From NCBI GenBank assembly GCA_004020875.1, contig SAPZ01000019.1, forward strand, positions 1 to 64,000: a stretch of 64,000 nucleotides of DNA. Reading direction: 5' to 3'. Shown here piece by piece: positions 25,514-34,288 of this stretch. Origin of the DNA: Mesorhizobium sp. Its GTDB lineage: Bacteria; Pseudomonadota; Alphaproteobacteria; Rhizobiales; Rhizobiaceae. Below the pieces are notes generated by a model. The model saw only the letters and a program-made list of their open reading frames with translations. It was not told where the DNA came from and searched no databases. Position numbers and translations under genes: made by a program. Position 1 is the first letter of the stretch; each line of letters starts with the position of its first letter.

Positions 25514-26194
25514 ACTGGCCGCCATTGCCGGCTGGCTCCAGCGAGCGGCAAGCAGCCGGTAGGGGATCAGCGCCACCACGGCGATGATCAGCTTGACCGA
25601 AAGGTCGCCAAGCGCCCAGGAGACCCAGCGCATCGTCTCGACCGGCAGCACCCCCATCAGCGGCGCTGACTCCAGCGCGAAACTGTCACTGGGGCCGGCA
25701 AAGGCGAAGGCGGAGGAAAAGGCGACGCCGAAGAAGACGACCGTGTCGAACACCGAGCCGACCAGCGTGCCGACGATCGGCGCGCGCCACCAGCTCTGCC
25801 GGCGCAGCCGGTTGAAGACGGTGACGTCGAGCAATTGTGCGGTGAGGAAGGCGGCGCCGGAAGCGGCCGCGATGCGCACCAGCCGGTCAGCGGCGGTTTC
25901 GAACTCGATCAGGCCATGACGGAACAGGAAGGGCGGGACCAGGATCGAGCAGGTCACCGCGGTCATGAAGCCGACGAACACAACCTTGCGCGCCACGGCC
26001 GGGCCGTAGCGGCGGTTGGCGAGGTCGGTGACCAGGAAGGAGAAAGGATAGGTGAAGGCGCCCCAGGTCAGCAGGTCCGCCAGCGACAGGCCGCCGACCT
26101 GGCCCTGCATCGGGAACTGCACGAGGATATTCGACGCCACGACGACAAGCGCCATGGCGGCCACGAAGGGCAGGTATCGCGTCAGGAAGTTCAT
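25508..26194 (-). CDS. queuosine precursor transporter, YhhQ/VUT family
   Basis: A 228-residue inner-membrane protein with about six hydrophobic segments. The family's features are clear: LTWGAFTYPFSFLVTDLANRRYGP and FNRLRRQSWWRAPIVGTLVGSVFDTVVFF. Members import queuine or preQ precursors for tRNA modification. Its last codon and TGA lie in the dispersed repeat. It is probably independent of the rpmB gene upstream, which lies 110 bp away. Confidence 0.88.
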   Translation of the reverse strand: MNFLTRYLPFVAAMALVVVASNILVQFPMQGQVGGLSLADLLTWGAFTYPFSFLVTDLANRRYGPAVARKVVFVGFMTAVTCSILVPPFLFRHGLIEFETAADRLVRIAAASGAAFLTAQLLDVTVFNRLRRQSWWRAPIVGTLVGSVFDTVVFFGVAFSSAFAFAGPSDSFALESAPLMGVLPVETMRWVSWALGDLSVKLIIAVVALIPYRLLAARWSQPAMAASA

Positions 26195-26304
26195 TTTTTT
26201 ATCCTGGGTAATGGAACCAGCCGAACGTCGTGCCGACGCTCGCTCTTATTCGGGCAACGGATATGGCCGGTGCCCGAGGCGGTCGTCCCCGCCCGAACGC
26301 TGCT

Positions 26305-26601
26305 TTAAGCGGCGGACTGCTCGGCAAGCTTCTTGGCAATCTGCTTCTTCAGCAGACGAGCGCGCTGCGACAATTCCTTGACGTCGGCCTTGACCAGGAA
26401 GGCGTCGAGGCCGCCGCGATGCTCGACCGAACGCAGCGCGTTGGCCGAAATGCGCAGCCGAACGTTCTGGTTCAGCGCTTCGGAAATCAGCGTCACATTG
26501 ACCAGGTTCGGCAGGAAGCGACGCTTGGTCTTGTTGTTGGCGTGGCTCACATTGTTGCCGGTCTGGACTGCCTTGGCAGTGAGTTCGCAGGTGCGGGACA
26601 T
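26305..26601 (-). CDS. rpmB: 50S ribosomal protein L28
   Basis: A 98-residue basic protein starting MSRTCELTAKAVQTGNNVSHANNKTKRRFLPNL, the alphaproteobacterial L28 pattern, with the C-terminal extension usual in rhizobia. It lies divergently from the DUF3108 gene, with a strong promoter pattern about 95 bp upstream of the start codon. Confidence 0.97.
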   Translation of the reverse strand: MSRTCELTAKAVQTGNNVSHANNKTKRRFLPNLVNVTLISEALNQNVRLRISANALRSVEHRGGLDAFLVKADVKELSQRARLLKKQIAKKLAEQSAA

Positions 26602-26696
26602 TTGTCTAACCTTCAGTTTCTAAACCTGCCAAACCATTCTGCCCGCGCCAGGCGGCGCGCGGTCTCGGTCAGGCGGCCTTTGGAAAAGTTGGCGTT

Positions 26697-26725
26697 CCAT
26701 AGTGGCATTTCACCACTGCGTCAAG
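26697..26725 (-). promoter_or_regulatory. predicted sigma-70 promoter of rpmB
   Basis: On the minus strand CTTGAC (plus 26720-26725) and CTATGG (plus 26697-26702) are separated by exactly 17 nt, nearly the full rhizobial consensus CTTGAC-N17-CTATAT. Transcription would begin near 26690 and give a leader of about 90 nt. Confidence 0.65.
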
Positions 26726-26786
26726 CTCCGGCACGTCGCCGGCTGTCAGTCGCGCTCCATATAAAGGCCGGATTTCACACTATAAG

Positions 26787-26800
26787 CCCTTCGCGAAGGG
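26787..26800. promoter_or_regulatory. 14-bp palindrome upstream of the DUF3108 gene
   Basis: CCCTTCGCGAAGGG is a perfect palindrome directly after a CTATAA-like hexamer (26780-26785). It lies 58 bp before the DUF3108 start and could be an operator near its transcription start. No regulator is known. Confidence 0.35.
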
Positions 26801-26858
26801 ATATGCTAGGCTGGAGCCGTTGCGTTCCGGCCGAACCGCCAGGGATTCGCCAGCCGCC

Positions 26859-27650
26859 ATGCTCCGTCCATCTCACGCATTCGCCGCCATTCTTGCCCTT
26901 GCCGTCCCGGCAACAAGCTTCGCCGCTACGGCCCCGCAATCCTTCAAGGGCGAATATACGGTGTCCTATCTCGGCCTGTCGATCGCCAGGGCGACCTTTT
27001 CCAGCCGCTATGTGGGCGATACCTACGCCATCGACGGCACCGTCTCCGCCGCCGGGCTCGGCAGGCTGTTCGACGACACGAAAGGCACAATTTCGTCGAA
27101 AGGCATCATTTCCGACAAGCGGATGACGCCGCAGGTGTTCAGGGCCGATTACACGTCCGGCAAGAAGGCCTCGATGGTCGACATCCGCTTCAGCAACGGC
27201 GCGGTCTCCTCCACGCAAGTCGTTCCCGCTCCAGGCAAGCGCGATCCGAAGAGCTGGGTGCCGATCGGCGACGGAGACCTGAAATCGGTGCTCGATCCAA
27301 TGGCCGCGACCGTCATCCACGCCGACAGCCTGGACAAGGTCTGCGGACGCACGGTCAAGTTCTATGATGGCGAGATGCGCGCCGACCTGACCTTGACCTA
27401 TGCCTCCAAGGGTTCGATCTCGGTGCCCGGCTACAAGGGCGATACGGTGACCTGCAAGATGGGCTTCGAGCCGGTGGCTGGCTATCGCAAGGGGCGCAAG
27501 GCGCTGAATTACCTCAAGGACAAGAGCCGCATGCTGGTGACGTTTGCACCGGTCGGTCAATCCGGCGTATATGCCCCGATCCGCGCCACGGTCGGGACCC
27601 AGATCGGTCCGCTGACCATCAGCGCCGGCCGGTTCGAAGCGGCAAATTAG
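26859..27650 (+). CDS. DUF3108 exported protein
   Basis: A 263-residue secreted or periplasmic protein. A signal peptide (MLRPSHAFAAILALAVPATSFAA) precedes a beta-rich DUF3108 domain: FKGEYTVSYLGLSIARATF at its start and YAPIRATVGTQIGPLTISAGRFE at its end. The start at 26859 follows AGGGA and puts the signal peptide at the N terminus. Divergence from rpmB is the usual rhizobial setting. Function unknown; it may bind lipid or envelope components. Confidence 0.88.
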   Translation: MLRPSHAFAAILALAVPATSFAATAPQSFKGEYTVSYLGLSIARATFSSRYVGDTYAIDGTVSAAGLGRLFDDTKGTISSKGIISDKRMTPQVFRADYTSGKKASMVDIRFSNGAVSSTQVVPAPGKRDPKSWVPIGDGDLKSVLDPMAATVIHADSLDKVCGRTVKFYDGEMRADLTLTYASKGSISVPGYKGDTVTCKMGFEPVAGYRKGRKALNYLKDKSRMLVTFAPVGQSGVYAPIRATVGTQIGPLTISAGRFEAAN

Positions 27651-27682
27651 GTCAGGCGCCGCCGTGCGCCGGCGGGGGAGAT

Positions 27683-28570
27683 ATGGGGCGCGCAACACTG
27701 ATCGGGTTTTCGGCGGTCGCCATGTGGGCGTTGCTGGCGTTGCTCACCGACGCTTCCGGGCAGGTGCCGCCTTTCCTGCTGTCGGCCATCACCTTCGCCA
27801 TCGGCACCTGCGTCGGCCTGGCTGCGCGGCTGGTGATGCCGGCGCCCGACCGCAGCGAGAAGATCCCGCCACAGGTCTGGGTAATCGGCATAGCCGGCCT
27901 GTTCGGCTACCATTTCTTCTATTTCACGGCGCTGCGCAACGCACCGGCGGTCGAGGCGAGCCTGATCGCCTATCTGTGGCCGTTGCTGATCGTGCTGGGT
28001 TCCGCGCTGATGCCGGGCGAGCGGCTGGCCTGGAACCATGTCGTCGGCGCGCTGCTTGGCCTTGCCGGCACTTTCCTGATCGTCACCAAGGGCGGCGGGC
28101 TGGCCTTCGATACGCGTTATGCCTTCGGCTACGCGATGGCCGCCGTCTGCGCGCTGTTGTGGTCGTCCTATTCACTTCTGTCGCGGCGGTTCCCGTCGGT
28201 GCCGACCTCGATCGTCACCTGGTTCTGCTTGGCGACGTCTGTGCTGTCGCTGGCCTGCCATTTTCTGCTTGAGAAGACCGTGCTGCCCGACGGCCCCAGA
28301 CAGTGGCTGGCGGTCATCGGGCTCGGCCTGATGCCCGTCGGCGCAGCCTTCTATGCCTGGGACATCGGCGTCAAGCGCGGCAATATCCAGGTGCTGGGCG
28401 CCGCGAGCTATGCGGCGCCGCTGCTCTCGACGCTGGTGCTGATCGCTGCCGGTGTCGCAGAGCCGTCGTTGCGTATCCTCGCTGCCTGCGTGCTCATCAC
28501 CGGGGGTGCCGCGCTTGCCGCGAAGTCGCTGCTGATGCGCAAGCCGGTGGAAAAAGAGGTCAACGCATGA
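27683..28570 (+). CDS. EamA/DMT family transporter (YddG-like)
   Basis: A 295-residue inner-membrane protein with ten hydrophobic helices arranged as two EamA repeats. Residues such as GLFGYHFFYFTALRNAPAVEASLIAYLWPLLIVLGSA and the matching SYAAPLLSTLVLI in the second half resemble the aromatic amino-acid exporter YddG. A strong GGGGGAG ribosome-binding site precedes the ATG. The stop overlaps the next ATG by 4 bp (ATGA), so the two are coupled. Confidence 0.85.
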   Translation: MGRATLIGFSAVAMWALLALLTDASGQVPPFLLSAITFAIGTCVGLAARLVMPAPDRSEKIPPQVWVIGIAGLFGYHFFYFTALRNAPAVEASLIAYLWPLLIVLGSALMPGERLAWNHVVGALLGLAGTFLIVTKGGGLAFDTRYAFGYAMAAVCALLWSSYSLLSRRFPSVPTSIVTWFCLATSVLSLACHFLLEKTVLPDGPRQWLAVIGLGLMPVGAAFYAWDIGVKRGNIQVLGAASYAAPLLSTLVLIAAGVAEPSLRILAACVLITGGAALAAKSLLMRKPVEKEVNA

Positions 28571-29238
28571 TGCCATTTCCCGGCGGCATCGAGGCCAACG
28601 CCAACGCGACGCTTCTGTTCTCGTTCGTCGCGGCCGCGATCTACGCCTTTGCGCTCGACATGCCGCCGAAATGGACGCGCACGGCGGCAAAGACGCTTGC
28701 CGTCGCCTTGCTGGCCGTGCTTGCCGCCATGCAGGGCGGTCCGCTGCTGCTTGTCGCGGCGCTGGGCTTGAGCGCTATCGGCGACGCCTTCCTGTCACGC
28801 GACGGCGAAAAGGCCTTTCTCGGCGGGTTGACGAGCTTCCTCGCCGGGCACGTCGCCTATGTGGCGCTGTTTGCGCGGTCAGGCGGCGGGCTCCGACTGG
28901 TGGGCGCCGAATCCTGGCGAGGCGCGATCGCGCTGGCCATGGCCGCGTTCAGCGTCGTCATGCTTGCCGCGCTCTGGCGCCGCGTCGGTCCGCAACTGCG
29001 CATCCCGATCGCCGTCTATGTCGCGGCGATCCTCGCCATGGGCATTTCAGCGCTCACCACGGGCAGCGCTTGGGTCATCGCCGGCGCGGTGCTGTTCATC
29101 GCTTCGGACGGGTTGCTGGCGACCGAGCGCTTCCTGCTCGCGGCGATCTCGCCGCAGCGCCTTTGGATGCGCTATGCGGTCTGGATGCTCTATTACGCCG
29201 CCCAGCTGGCGATCACGCTGGGTTTTCTGCCGAGTTAG
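28567..29238 (+). CDS. YhhN family (TMEM86-like) membrane protein
   Basis: A 223-residue protein with about eight hydrophobic segments. The family signatures are LSAIGDAFLSRDGEKAFLGGLTSFLAGHVAYV and SDGLLATERFL...YAAQLAI. Eukaryotic relatives are lysoplasmalogenases; bacterial function is mostly untested. Translation is coupled to the EamA gene. Its last codons overlap the stop of the cupin gene on the other strand by 4 bp. Confidence 0.85.
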   Translation: MMPFPGGIEANANATLLFSFVAAAIYAFALDMPPKWTRTAAKTLAVALLAVLAAMQGGPLLLVAALGLSAIGDAFLSRDGEKAFLGGLTSFLAGHVAYVALFARSGGGLRLVGAESWRGAIALAMAAFSVVMLAALWRRVGPQLRIPIAVYVAAILAMGISALTTGSAWVIAGAVLFIASDGLLATERFLLAAISPQRLWMRYAVWMLYYAAQLAITLGFLPS

Positions 29239-29675
29239 GCATTCTCTGGCTGCCAGTCCGGCTCGGCCAGTTCGAAGGCGGCAAAATCGAAGCCCGGCGC
29301 CACGGTGCAGCCGACCAGCGTCCATTCACCTAAGCTGCGCGCCGACTGCCAACAGCCGGCCGGCACGACGATCTGCGGCCGCTCGCCCGCGGCAAGGGCC
29401 GCGCCCAGAACCTGCTCGATGACCCCGCTTGCGCCTTCCTCATGCATCGACAGCGCCAGCGGCGCGCCGGCATAGAAGTGCCAGACCTCGGCCGCGTCCT
29501 TCACCCGATGCCATGCCGAAAGCTGACCTTGCTCGAGCAGGAAATAGATCGCGGTCGAATGACCGCGCGGGCCACCCCCGGCGTCGCGAAACGTCTCGGC
29601 GTACCAGCCGCCCTCGGGGTGCGGCTCGAGGCCAAGCGTTGCGATGATCTCGGCGGCGCTGGTCGTCATTCGCAT
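29235..29675 (-). CDS. cupin domain protein (DUF985)
   Basis: A 146-residue single-domain cupin. The DUF985 pattern is plain: LEPHPEGGWYAETFRD at the N terminus, STAIYFLLEQGQLSAWHRVKDAAEVWHFYAGAPL with likely metal ligands, and CTVAPGFDFAAFELA at the end. Function unknown; relatives have been linked to sugar or nucleotide-sugar chemistry. It is convergent with YhhN. ATGs at residues 1 and 3 are both possible starts. Confidence 0.88.
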   Translation of the reverse strand: MRMTTSAAEIIATLGLEPHPEGGWYAETFRDAGGGPRGHSTAIYFLLEQGQLSAWHRVKDAAEVWHFYAGAPLALSMHEEGASGVIEQVLGAALAAGERPQIVVPAGCWQSARSLGEWTLVGCTVAPGFDFAAFELAEPDWQPENA

Positions 29676-29734
29676 TCTTTGCGTTGATGCAAGTGATTAC
29701 CCCAAAACCGCTGCACAGTTTCGGGCGACATGGC

Positions 29735-30502
29735 TCAAAAATTATCCTTGCGCTTGCGGATTTCGGCAAACACCTCGGCGTCGCTGGCTTTCTCCATGCC
29801 GAGATGCTTGCGGATCGCCGGGTCGTGCCAGCGCAGGAACGGGTTGGTCGACAGTTCCTCGCCGATGGTCGTCGGCAGCGTCGGCTTGTTGTCGGCGCGC
29901 AGCGCCTCGATCCTGGCCGCGCGCTGCCTGAGCAGCGGGTTGCCCGGGTCGATCGTCACCGCGAAGCGGGCATTGGCCAAAGTGTATTCGTGCCCGCAAT
30001 AGATGGCGGTTTGCGCGGGCAGCGCCGCCAGCTTCTTCAGCGATTCATACATCACCGGCGGCTTGCATTCGAACAGGCGGCCGCAACCCAACGCGAACAA
30101 GGTGTCGGCGGTGAAGGCCACTTTCGAGGCCGGCAGGTGGTAGGAAACATGGCCGGCGGTATGGCCGGGCGTCTCGATGACCTCGATCCGTTCCTCGCCA
30201 AGCCGCACGACCGAGCCTTGGCCGACCGTCTCGTCGATACCGGGAATCTTAGCCTTCTCGGCTTCCGGGCCGATGATGCGCAGCTTGAAGCGCTCCTTGA
30301 GCGCCAGATTGGCCTCGACGTGATCGGCATGATGGTGCGTGGTGAGGATCAATGTCGGCGTCCAGCCGGTGCGCTTGATCGCCGCCAGGATCGGCGCTTC
30401 TTCCGGCGCGTCGATGATCGCCGTCTCTCCGCTTTTGGGATCGTGAACCAGCACGCCGAAATTGTCGGTGCGGCACGTGAACTGCTCGATCTCGACGGCC
30501 AT
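29735..30502 (-). CDS. gloB: hydroxyacylglutathione hydrolase (glyoxalase II)
   Basis: A 255-residue metallo-beta-lactamase fold enzyme that hydrolyses S-D-lactoylglutathione. The metal motif THHHADH, GHTAGHVSYHL and the second-site FTADTLFALGCGRLFE are all present, with the C-terminal HAGH domain. GGAGAAAG sits 5 nt before the ATG at 30502 (MAVEIEQF), which is preferred over an ATG 15 bp upstream. It is divergent from the methyltransferase gene, a usual pairing in rhizobia. Confidence 0.94.
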   Translation of the reverse strand: MAVEIEQFTCRTDNFGVLVHDPKSGETAIIDAPEEAPILAAIKRTGWTPTLILTTHHHADHVEANLALKERFKLRIIGPEAEKAKIPGIDETVGQGSVVRLGEERIEVIETPGHTAGHVSYHLPASKVAFTADTLFALGCGRLFECKPPVMYESLKKLAALPAQTAIYCGHEYTLANARFAVTIDPGNPLLRQRAARIEALRADNKPTLPTTIGEELSTNPFLRWHDPAIRKHLGMEKASDAEVFAEIRKRKDNF

Positions 30503-30620
30503 GGCATCTTTCTCCATTTATCGCCGCAGACATAGGGCGACCGGCTGCCGATGTCATCCGCGTTCATCGAACTTGGCGCCTTTGTTGAACTTGGCATTTA
30601 TCGCGGCTACCGTCCCGCGC

Positions 30621-31397
30621 ATGCATTCGGACATCGTCGACCTGCGCTCCTTCTATTCGTCCATGCTCGGCCGCCTGGCCGAGCATTCGATCACCATGGC
30701 GCTGTCGTCCATATGGACAACCGTGCCCAACGAGCGACTGGTCGGGCTTGGCTACACGCTGCCGTGGCTGGAACGCTTCGGCACCGATGCAGAGCGTGTC
30801 TTCGCTTTCATGCCGGCGACGCAGGGCGCGGTGGTGTGGCCGGCGACCGGGCCGGCGGCGACTGCACTGGTGTTCGATGAGGAACTGCCGCTGGTCGATT
30901 CCTGCATCGATCGCGTGCTGCTCGTGCATTCGCTCGAACATGCCGAAAACCCGCGCGAGACGCTGAACGAGATCTGGCGCGTGCTGTCGCCTGCGGGCAG
31001 GGTCGTCATCGTCGTGCCCAACCGGCGCGGCGTCTGGGCCCGCTTCGAGCACACGCCCTTCGGCAACGGCCGGCCGTTCTCGCGCGGCCAGCTGACCGAG
31101 TTGCTGCGCGAGGCGAACTTCACCCCGGCGACGTGGAGCGATGCGTTGTTCTTCCCGCCGTCGCCACGGCGTTTCGTCATGCGGTTCCACAATGTGCTGG
31201 AGCGGGCCGGCCGCCGGTTCTGGCCGATCTTTTCGGGTGTCATCATCGTCGAGGCGCAGAAACGGCTCTACCAGGGCGTGCCGGTCGCGCAGCGCGCCTC
31301 GCGCCGCGTCTTCGTGCCGGTCTTCTCGCCCCAGGGCGCGACGCGGCTTGGACGCAAGTCGACCGTCGCTGCCGCCCGACGGGTGACGCGTTCGTGA
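30621..31397 (+). CDS. class I SAM-dependent methyltransferase
   Basis: A 258-residue methyltransferase of the Methyltransf_11 type. The start MHSDIVDLRSFYSSMLGR matches rhizobial homologues next to gloB. The core is degenerate at motif I (FAFMPATQGAVVWPATGP) but motif IV and following elements are clear (VLLVHSLEHAENPRETLNEIWRVLSPAGRVVIVVPN). The C terminus is basic. Substrate unknown. Confidence 0.83.
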   Translation: MHSDIVDLRSFYSSMLGRLAEHSITMALSSIWTTVPNERLVGLGYTLPWLERFGTDAERVFAFMPATQGAVVWPATGPAATALVFDEELPLVDSCIDRVLLVHSLEHAENPRETLNEIWRVLSPAGRVVIVVPNRRGVWARFEHTPFGNGRPFSRGQLTELLREANFTPATWSDALFFPPSPRRFVMRFHNVLERAGRRFWPIFSGVIIVEAQKRLYQGVPVAQRASRRVFVPVFSPQGATRLGRKSTVAAARRVTRS

Positions 31398-31498
31398 TCA
31401 GAACCGCGCCTTGTCCTTTACCCCCACCGCCACCCTATCTGAGGGAAAGCTTCGCGGCGCGGCTTCGCTAGTCGCGTCCGAAATCAGGGATTTCCTTT

Positions 31499-33322
31499 AT
31501 GGCTGACCAAATGGACTACGAGCCAGGCGCCGAGCAGGCTACGTTCTCGATCGAGACCAGCAGCCTTTCCGACCAGCTGACCACGATACGCCTGGCGCTG
31601 AAGACCTCGCCCGTGCGCTGGCCGCTTGCCTGGGTCTGCGTCGGCATCGTCGCCGTCATCATAGCGACCTCGATCGGGCAGGTTCTGCTCAACCGATGGA
31701 ACCAGCCTTTCTACGATGCGCTGGCGCGGCGTGATCTGGCGGGCTTCCTGCACCAACTGATGATCTTTGCGGAAATCGCCGGCAGCCTGCTGGTGCTCAA
31801 TATCGGCCAGACCTGGCTCAACCAGATGATCCGGCTGAGGCTGCGCGAGGCGCTGACGCTCGACCTTATCGATGAATGGATGCGGCCGGCCCGGGCCTTC
31901 CGGCTCACCCATGCCGGCGCCATCGGTGTCAATCCCGATCAGCGCATGCAGCAGGATGCCGCCCATCTGTCGGATTTGTCGACCGACCTTGGCGTCGGCC
32001 TGCTGCAGTCCTTCATTCTGCTGGCGTCCTTTATCGGCGTGCTCTGGCAGCTCTCTTCCGGCTTCGTCTTCCACATCGGCGGCCATTCGATCGCCATACC
32101 GGGCTACATGGTCTGGGCGGCGATCCTCTATGCCGGCATCGCGTCCTGGCTGAGCTGGTTGGTGGGCCGGCCGCTGATACGCTTCAACAGCGATCGTTAC
32201 ACCCGCGAGGCGGAGCTGCGCTCCTCGATGGTCCGGGTCAACGAGAATGTCGATGCGATCGCGCTTGCCCATGGCGAGGCCGATGCCAGGCGCCAGCTTG
32301 AGCTCGACCTCGGCACCGTGCTTGGCGCCATGCGGCGTATCTACAGCGCCCAGATCAACCTTTCCTGGGTCACCGATGGCTATGGCTGGATCACCGTGGT
32401 GGCCCCGATCCTGGTGGCGGCGCCGGTCTATTTTGCGGGCGACATCAGCTTCGGCGGGCTGATGATGGCGGTGGGCGCCTTCAATCAGGTGAATTCCTCA
32501 CTGCGCTGGTTCATCAACAATATCGGCGCTATCGCCGACTGGCGGGCAACGCTGATGCGCGTCGCCGACTTCCGCATCGCGCTTGGTGAAACGGACATCC
32601 TGCACGACAAGGAAAAGCGGATCGAGTTTGGCGAGAATCCGGACGGCAAGCTGACATTCGACAAGCTTGAAGTCGCCTCGCCCGACGGCTGCACCAGGCT
32701 TGCCGAGACGAGTGTCGAAGTCCATCCGGGCGAGCATGTCATGATCACCGGCGATCCGCGCGCCGGCAAGACGCTGTTCTTCCGCGCCCTTGCCGGCCTG
32801 TGGCCCTGGGGAGGGGGCCGCATCGGCATGCCCGACGGGGAGAAGCCATTCTTCGTACCGCGCACGCCTTATTTCCCGCTCGGTTCGCTGCGCGATGTGC
32901 TGAACCACGCCGAGGGCGCCAAGATCGACGACGCCGAGATCAAGGCCGTGCTCGGCGAGGTTGGCTTGGAGCGCCTGTCATCCCAGCTCGATCGCTCGGC
33001 TCGCTGGGAGCGTGAGCTGGCGGACGACGAGCAGCGCCTGCTGGCTTTTGCACGGCTGGCGCTGCGCAAGCCGAAATGGGTTATCATCGACGAGGCGCTG
33101 GATACGTTGGACGGCGCGACGCTGCGGCGCGTACTGGCGATGTTGCAGGCCAGGTTACCGGATGCCGCAATCCTCAATATCGGGCGCGGCCTGCACAACA
33201 CCCAGTTCTTTCCGAGGGCGTTCACCATCGTCAAGGACAGCGGCGGCTCGGCGCTCAAGCCGGCGCGCGTCCGCGCCGGGGCAATCGAACCGCCGCCCCA
33301 GGCGGCGCGCCGCAAGAAATAG
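31499..33322 (+). CDS. ABC transporter, fused permease and ATPase (SbmA/YddA type)
   Basis: A 607-residue half transporter. The N-terminal ABC_membrane_2 domain (about 30-330, six helices) starts with ...LNRWNQPFYDALARRDLAGF. The ATPase domain has Walker A GDPRAGKT, a Walker B VIIDEALDTLD, and a divergent signature LADDEQRLLAFARL in place of LSGGQ. All are typical of the YddA/SbmA/BacA-related group. BacA relatives matter in rhizobial symbiosis by importing peptides; this one has an ATPase, so it is closer to YddA. The substrate is not predictable. Confidence 0.88.
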   Translation: MADQMDYEPGAEQATFSIETSSLSDQLTTIRLALKTSPVRWPLAWVCVGIVAVIIATSIGQVLLNRWNQPFYDALARRDLAGFLHQLMIFAEIAGSLLVLNIGQTWLNQMIRLRLREALTLDLIDEWMRPARAFRLTHAGAIGVNPDQRMQQDAAHLSDLSTDLGVGLLQSFILLASFIGVLWQLSSGFVFHIGGHSIAIPGYMVWAAILYAGIASWLSWLVGRPLIRFNSDRYTREAELRSSMVRVNENVDAIALAHGEADARRQLELDLGTVLGAMRRIYSAQINLSWVTDGYGWITVVAPILVAAPVYFAGDISFGGLMMAVGAFNQVNSSLRWFINNIGAIADWRATLMRVADFRIALGETDILHDKEKRIEFGENPDGKLTFDKLEVASPDGCTRLAETSVEVHPGEHVMITGDPRAGKTLFFRALAGLWPWGGGRIGMPDGEKPFFVPRTPYFPLGSLRDVLNHAEGAKIDDAEIKAVLGEVGLERLSSQLDRSARWERELADDEQRLLAFARLALRKPKWVIIDEALDTLDGATLRRVLAMLQARLPDAAILNIGRGLHNTQFFPRAFTIVKDSGGSALKPARVRAGAIEPPPQAARRKK

Positions 33323-33380
33323 CTTTATTTTGCCGCGATCGCCGGGAAGAATCGCCGGCGTCGACAGAACGCCTGCAGCC

Positions 33381-34181
33381 ATGCTTGAGATGCTCAGCCT
33401 GCTTGCCTGTTTCGCCTGCGCCGAGGCGGCTTCGTTGCGCGCGCCTGACGGCGGCACGCCGGTCGACGTGGAGCTGGTGCTGGCCGTCGACATCTCCCAG
33501 TCGATAGATGAGGAGGAGTTCGCGCTGCAGCGCGCCGGTTATGTCGAGGCGCTGCGCCATCGCGATTTCATCAACGCGGTGCGTTCGGGGACGAACGGCC
33601 GCATCGCAATTGCCTATTTTGAATGGGCAGGGGTGGTGCGCGACGACGGCGTCATTGCCTGGCAGGTCATTGACGGCGAGGACAGCGCCAACGCTTTCGC
33701 CGACAAGATTGCCTCCCGGCCGTTCCGGAGCTTTCGCAGCACCTCAATCTCTGGCGCGCTGGGCTTCGGCACCGGGCTTCTGGAGAAAAACGCCTTTTCG
33801 GCGCCGCGCCGGGTCATCGACATATCGGGCGACGGCCCCAACAATGCCGGACTGCCGGTCGCCGCGACCCGCGACGCCGCTTTGGCCAAAGGCATCGTCA
33901 TAAACGGCCTGCCGATTCTGATCAGCCCATCGCCGAGCGTCGGCCATCTGGACAGCTACTATGCCGACTGCGTGACCGGCGGCCCAGGATCCTTCGTGCT
34001 ACCGATCCATGCGGCATCGGAGTTCTCGACAGCCATCCGTCGTAAACTCATCCAGGAGGTGAGCGGTCTCACCGACGCCAGGCCCATGCACGTCGACGCT
34101 ACGGCACCCGTCGATTGCCTGTCGGGGGAGCGCCTGCGGCAGCGCTTCTCCGATCCCTATTTCCCCCAACTCGACAGATAG
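33381..34181 (+). CDS. DUF1194 secreted protein (VWA-like)
   Basis: A 266-residue protein with a short signal (MLEMLSLLACFACAEAAS). It then shows the DUF1194 pattern: VDVELVLAVDISQSIDEEEFALQRAGY, a MIDAS-like DxSxS site, GRIAIAYFEWAG and RVIDISGDGPNN. It starts 58 bp after the ABC transporter on the same strand. Function unknown; the fold suggests metal-dependent protein binding outside the cytoplasm. Confidence 0.85.
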   Translation: MLEMLSLLACFACAEAASLRAPDGGTPVDVELVLAVDISQSIDEEEFALQRAGYVEALRHRDFINAVRSGTNGRIAIAYFEWAGVVRDDGVIAWQVIDGEDSANAFADKIASRPFRSFRSTSISGALGFGTGLLEKNAFSAPRRVIDISGDGPNNAGLPVAATRDAALAKGIVINGLPILISPSPSVGHLDSYYADCVTGGPGSFVLPIHAASEFSTAIRRKLIQEVSGLTDARPMHVDATAPVDCLSGERLRQRFSDPYFPQLDR

Positions 34182-34189
34182 AGGACACG

Positions 34190-34288
34190 AGAGCAATTCC
34201 AGGAAAAGTGTGAAGCGGTTTTCCGTTCGGAATTGCGTAAAACGAGATAGGGCATTTCTCCGTTTCCGTGAAACGGTGCAACGCACTA
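34190..34288. repeat. two-hairpin dispersed repeat, copy 1
   Basis: It begins AGAGCAATTCC and carries an inner GCAATTCC...GGAATTGC hairpin followed by a second hairpin around CCGTTTCCGTGAAACGG. Near-identical elements occur at 36978-37077, 51081-51184 and, half-length, 54100-54151. This copy is in the opposite orientation to the others on the plus strand. Its outer TAG forms the stop codon of the adjacent glycosyltransferase on the minus strand. Confidence 0.85.
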
